Of a stretch of DNA of 64,000 nt, positions 60,970 to 64,000 are shown one piece after another. Both the position numbers and the translations under genes were made by a program. Origin of the DNA: Leptoclinus maculatus (taxonomy: Eukaryota; Chordata; Actinopteri; Perciformes; Stichaeidae); contig JAVDOI010000019.1 in the NCBI GenBank assembly GCA_032191485.1, forward strand, positions 9,951,784-10,015,783, given 5' to 3'. Numbering within the stretch: position 1 is the first letter of the stretch; each line of letters opens with the position of its first letter. The notes under the pieces were generated by a model that worked only from the letters and a program-made list of their open reading frames with translations, did not search any database and was not told where the DNA came from.

Positions 60970-61917
60970 TAGGGCTGCAACAACGAATCGATAAAATCGA
61001 TAAAATTCGATTATTAAAAGAGTTGGCAACGAATTTCATTATCGATTCGTTGTGTCGCGCGATTATTACGCCACTCAATAAGTCGCGGAGATGTTTGAGT
61101 ATAAAAAAAAAAGTTGAGTTGAGGGCAGAGCAGAGCAGAGCGGAGGTAGAGGAAAGACCACCGGAGACCCGTAACGATGTTTGACGGTGCGCGATCCGTA
61201 GGCGGGGCGTATCCGGCGTGCAGTAGCTCTTCTGGTGCTGGTGTTTACTCGTTATCCAGTTTGACAAAGCATGACAAGTTAGCGTTAGCTCGTTAATAAC
61301 AGTAGTAAAGCAGGACTAAAGACACGTTTTTATTCACTCGCCTTTTTTGGCCCATTTATTTTTCAATCTGTTGTCATGTATATATATTCTGTGCTTTGTC
61401 CCATATCGGTTATTGTTGACAAATATATTTGTGTGTGTTGTACTTTTACATTTTTTTTATAGCACTTGGCCATCTTAAACTGTGTTTAAATGTGGTGTAT
61501 AAATTAACTTAACTTGCACTTACTACAATGATGGTAATAATTTAATGAATAAGCTTCAAGTGAACTTGAGTGTGTGTGCGTGTCTGAGTTTGTGAGTGTG
61601 TGCATCTGTGAGTGTAGTGTAGAGAACAAGTTCTGACGTTCAAACAAATCCTGTTAAGTTTTCTGATTTGTATTTTTCTTTATTTTTTATAAATGATTTA
61701 TTGTCCTGACAGCTGAGGTCCCTTTAAACAAAAATATACATATTTTTGTGCACTTTATTTAAAAACCCCCCGATATAATTGGCAGATGTAAAGCATACTG
61801 TTTTTGAATAAAGGGTTGGAAATTAATGCTTTTTTTTTTTTATCCGATTCATCGATTAATCGTAAAAATAATCGACAGATTAATCGATTATTAAAATAAT
61901 CGTTAGTTGCAGCCCTA
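60970..61917. mobile_element. Non-autonomous hAT transposon with perfect target duplication
   Basis: A 948-base element beginning TAGGGCTGCAAC and ending GTTGCAGCCCTA, with a perfect eight-base target duplication ATTATAGC (60962-60969 and 61918-61925), the size expected for hAT. Both subterminal regions are full of ATCGAT, TCGATTA and AATAATCG motifs, which are probable transposase-binding subrepeats. The interior holds a promoter-like, GC-richer part (61060-61260) and a 3' untranslated-like part with AATAAA (61805-61812) but no transposase frame. The element is an internal-deletion derivative inserted 70 bases inside the outer transposon. Confidence 0.93.
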
Positions 61918-62237
61918 ATTATAGCTATATTATAATTTAATAATTTTTCACAAATACACTACATGTAATATCATTTTTTTTCCCATTAGGTTATTTTCTC
62001 ATTGCACAGCTCCTGTCTTCCTCTGTTGCTCTGCTTCCAGCCTGCAGCACTGCTTCCAGCACAGCTTGTTTTAAGGAGAGCTTTTATCCAACCAGCGTGA
62101 CTTTTGTCAAACAGAAAGCTAGCTAGTAGATGTTAGTATTTAGTAAGAGTGCAGGTTGAAACAGGTTGAGACATTTTTAGCGTTTTGCTTGGTGTAGATT
62201 CTTTTTTTTTAACCTAGCTTAGTTTTTTTAACTCTCA

Positions 62238-62321
62238 ATGGCTGAAGGAGGAGGAGAAACGGATTTGGGAGTTACGGACTTTGTTAACAAAGAAAGGAGG
62301 ATGGACTTTGTCTTTAAGTGA
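62238..62321 (+). pseudogene. Possible transposase first-exon relic
   Basis: An ATG opens a 27-codon frame rich in Gly, Glu, Asp and Lys/Arg that ends at TGA 62319-62321, followed closely by a strong splice-donor-like GGTAAGTG (62331-62338). The position inside the outer transposon, after a T-rich stretch, fits the start of a transposase with a first intron, now broken by a stop codon before the donor. No catalytic or zinc-finger residues are visible. It could be chance. Confidence 0.3.
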
Positions 62322-62759
62322 AGGCAATTTTGGTAAGTGAAGTGCTTTTGTTTTTACATCTGCAGTAGTGTTACTACTGTGTTCATTTGTCTATTGTGTC
62401 GTTTTTATGAATAATATGAATGGCTCGTGCTCTAGCGCTGCAGTGTTGCTGGGTTGATTTATCATGCTTGACATATGTTATCATATCTTATGTTGTCATA
62501 TAAATACATGTCACTGGTTCTTGTGAGTTATTTCGGACATTTGATTCCCTGTTTGAATCAGCAGGGAACAGCTAACTGCTGTTGTTTCCCCGCTAAGCTA
62601 GTTTAGCTTACCCTCCCTGAACACACGCGGGGCCTCAGCTGTTTTTTGTTATTGTTCCGGGTTCAGAGGTCACACAGCCCGTTGTCTGTTACGTGAGCGC
62701 AGTCCACTCGAAAACATTATATTTCCCACAATTTAAGCTTCTGCATTTTCCAAATGCAC

Positions 62760-62841
62760 TAGTATTATTCAAACGTATTGTTCGGTTCGTAAGCCTCGTA
62801 CCGAACGGTTTAATACGAATACGTGTATTGTTACATCCCTA
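62760..62841. mobile_element. Fragment of another hAT end
   Basis: CGTATTGTTCGGTTCGTAAG, CCTCGTACCGAACGGTTTAA and TACGAATACGTGTATTGTTA followed by CATCCCTA match the right terminus of a fish hAT family whose ends read TAGGG(A/G)TGTAAC...CGTACCGAAC. The left end with TAGGGATGTAAC is not found in the window, so this is a partial copy lying within the outer transposon. Confidence 0.6.
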
Positions 62842-62920
62842 GAAACAAATAACCGTAGCTCAGTAGGACAGCACAGAAGGCCCAGGTATAAAGTGCACGG
62901 CCCGCCACTGATATATACAC

Positions 62921-63417
62921 ACGTATTGCACACTGCGTGAGAGAGAAAAGTGACAGAGTAGATGACGGTAAGGAGGGAGGTCAGAGATGGATGGATGCGT
63001 TAGGTCTTGGAGGGGGATATAAATGGAGAGGCAGACAGTGGGAGAAAGAAAGACCCATCATCCAGTGCAATTACTGCCCACAGAATGACAGCACGCTTTG
63101 TGTGTGTTATTTGTGTCTTGGCGCACGTGCGTGCACATGTACAGTTTTTTTTGCAAGTGCAGGTGGGCGAGTAACGAAAGAGCACAGCCCTCTCCATCTG
63201 GATGCGTCATCAATATCTTTGCGGTGGACAGGGCTAATTGCAATACTTCACCGATAACAAATGCTTAGTTAACGCCACTCATAAAGAGGTCTGACAACTG
63301 CATAATGAGAGTGAATGGACACTGCCATCGCCTTGGGAGCAATAGAGATGTGTTGTAATTATGTCACTGGTTTATGGCCTCATTCACCTTCCAACACGAC
63401 GTCCTCAGTTAGACACA
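62921..63417. other. Non-coding stretch, nothing recognised
   Basis: The 106-codon frame at 62937-63257 lacks recognisable motifs. No mobile element ends were noticed. Confidence 0.5.
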
Positions 63418-63433
63418 TCGCCCCCTGCTGGCA
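63418..63433 (-). promoter_or_regulatory. CTCF-like insulator motif
   Basis: TCGCCCCCTGCTGGCA is the reverse complement of TGCCAGCAGGGGGCGA, which matches the core CTCF consensus (CCAGCAGGGGGCG) closely. CTCF sites mark insulators and loop anchors, with orientation on the minus strand here. The motif also occurs in some repeats, and occupancy cannot be seen. Confidence 0.55.
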
Positions 63434-64000
63434 TGAATGATGTAGGTGGAGGTCAAATGCCAAACACAAATTCCCAGAGCTCAAGGTCGCATGTTAAAGT
63501 TGCTAATTTCCCCCAAGCAACTGTCCAAAACCCCAAAAACATTACATTTTGTAATGATAGAAAATAGACACAAACTGTATATATTCTCTCCATCGATGGA
63601 TTGATTGTGGTCATATTGCCGAACCCTACTGGTCTTCACATTTGGCATACTTTGCAAGCACACGGGTACACACGTTTGTCTGTGGCGGCAACACAGATGG
63701 CAGGAGGCAGGTGCCATCCGTACCTGCAACCCACAATCTGTCTTATTTCAGAAACAATCAGGCAGAGAAAGGTAGAAGAAATAAAATAGTTAAGTCACAA
63801 TCGAGCATTCACTCCACGGAGGTCTACTGAATCCCGCAGATTTGAGCGGAGCTAAACTGTCCCAATAACGTTGATGTGGACTTAATGAAAGGCTTTAAAT
63901 CCATCTGGCAATCACGTCGCCTTAAGACCCTCAATCCTCGGCCTGAAGGACTCTACCTGCGCATATCTGGGGGTAACTACATCAAAAGTTGATGGGGAAG
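63434..64000. other. Non-coding stretch, nothing recognised
   Basis: Unique sequence to the end of the window; no gene, splice-bounded frame or repeat recognised. Confidence 0.5.

Larger units (their letters stand above)
60900..62910. mobile_element. Outer inverted-repeat DNA transposon, interrupted by a hAT
   Basis: Left end CAGTGGTGGGCCGT and right end ACGGCCCGCCACTG are 13/14 complementary; a second matching block lies inside (GCCTTCTCTGCTG on the left, CAGCACAGAAGGC on the right). A direct repeat ATATATACAC flanks the element (60890-60899 and 62911-62920). It fits an 8- to 10-base target duplication, but as it overlaps an (AT)n tract its true length is uncertain. Without the inserted hAT it is about 1055 bases. 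An 8-base duplication would suit the hAT superfamily, but I cannot assign the family. It is non-autonomous: only a short possible first-exon relic is left inside. Confidence 0.82.

Overview
This window looks like non-coding nuclear DNA of a ray-finned fish, most likely a percomorph teleost. The evidence is the repeat content. There is a tRNA-derived SINE with the teleost-type 3' domain, a Rex1/CR1-like LINE fragment, and other LINE 3' tails of the kind common in teleosts. There are several hAT-type elements, a Ty3/Gypsy-like solo LTR, and many long (AC)n microsatellites. I recognise no intact protein-coding gene, rRNA, functional tRNA, CRISPR array or prokaryotic feature. Nearly all open frames are short (145 codons at most) and many are simple-sequence translations. 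The window is therefore best read as intergenic DNA or part of a very large intron. The abundance of short AT-rich homeodomain-like cores (TAATTA, TTAATT) between repeats would fit regulatory DNA near a developmental gene, but that is inference.

Layout. 1-13.5 kb: unique-looking DNA with one (AC)n tract (2225-2299), an unusual foldback built on AGCTAAC heptamers (3053-3149) and G/C/A homopolymers. 13.9-17.2 kb: a 261-bp (GA/CAGA)n tract, a (GT)n tract, a possible degenerate THAP-like exon, and a LINE reverse-transcriptase relic split by a SINE. 17.2-32 kb: a hAT remnant (19.6-20.25 kb), (AC)n tracts, a decayed DNA transposon with long inverted ends (30266-30660) and an adjoining interspersed repeat. 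32-41 kb: a CCAAT-box cluster with a hairpin, a TATA-like site, a 15-bp perfect hairpin, a perfect DR1 nuclear-receptor motif and another hAT end. 41.07-41.48 kb: a complete solo LTR with 5-bp target duplication. 41.5-52 kb: mostly unique DNA with one common teleost repeat fragment. 52.2-56.1 kb: a dense microsatellite zone ending in a ~180-bp (AC)n. 56-60.9 kb: unique DNA with LINE tails and a CpG-rich patch. 60.9-62.9 kb: a three-part transposon nest. 63.4 kb: a strong CTCF-like site.

The elements do not form a pathway. What can be reconstructed is an order of insertion: SINE into LINE at 16.5 kb, and hAT into an older inverted-repeat transposon at 60.97 kb, with clean target duplications. 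I did not find evidence of a previously undescribed biological system. The best leads are the nested transposons, the heptamer foldback, the higher-order (GA)n structure and a few strong candidate regulatory motifs.
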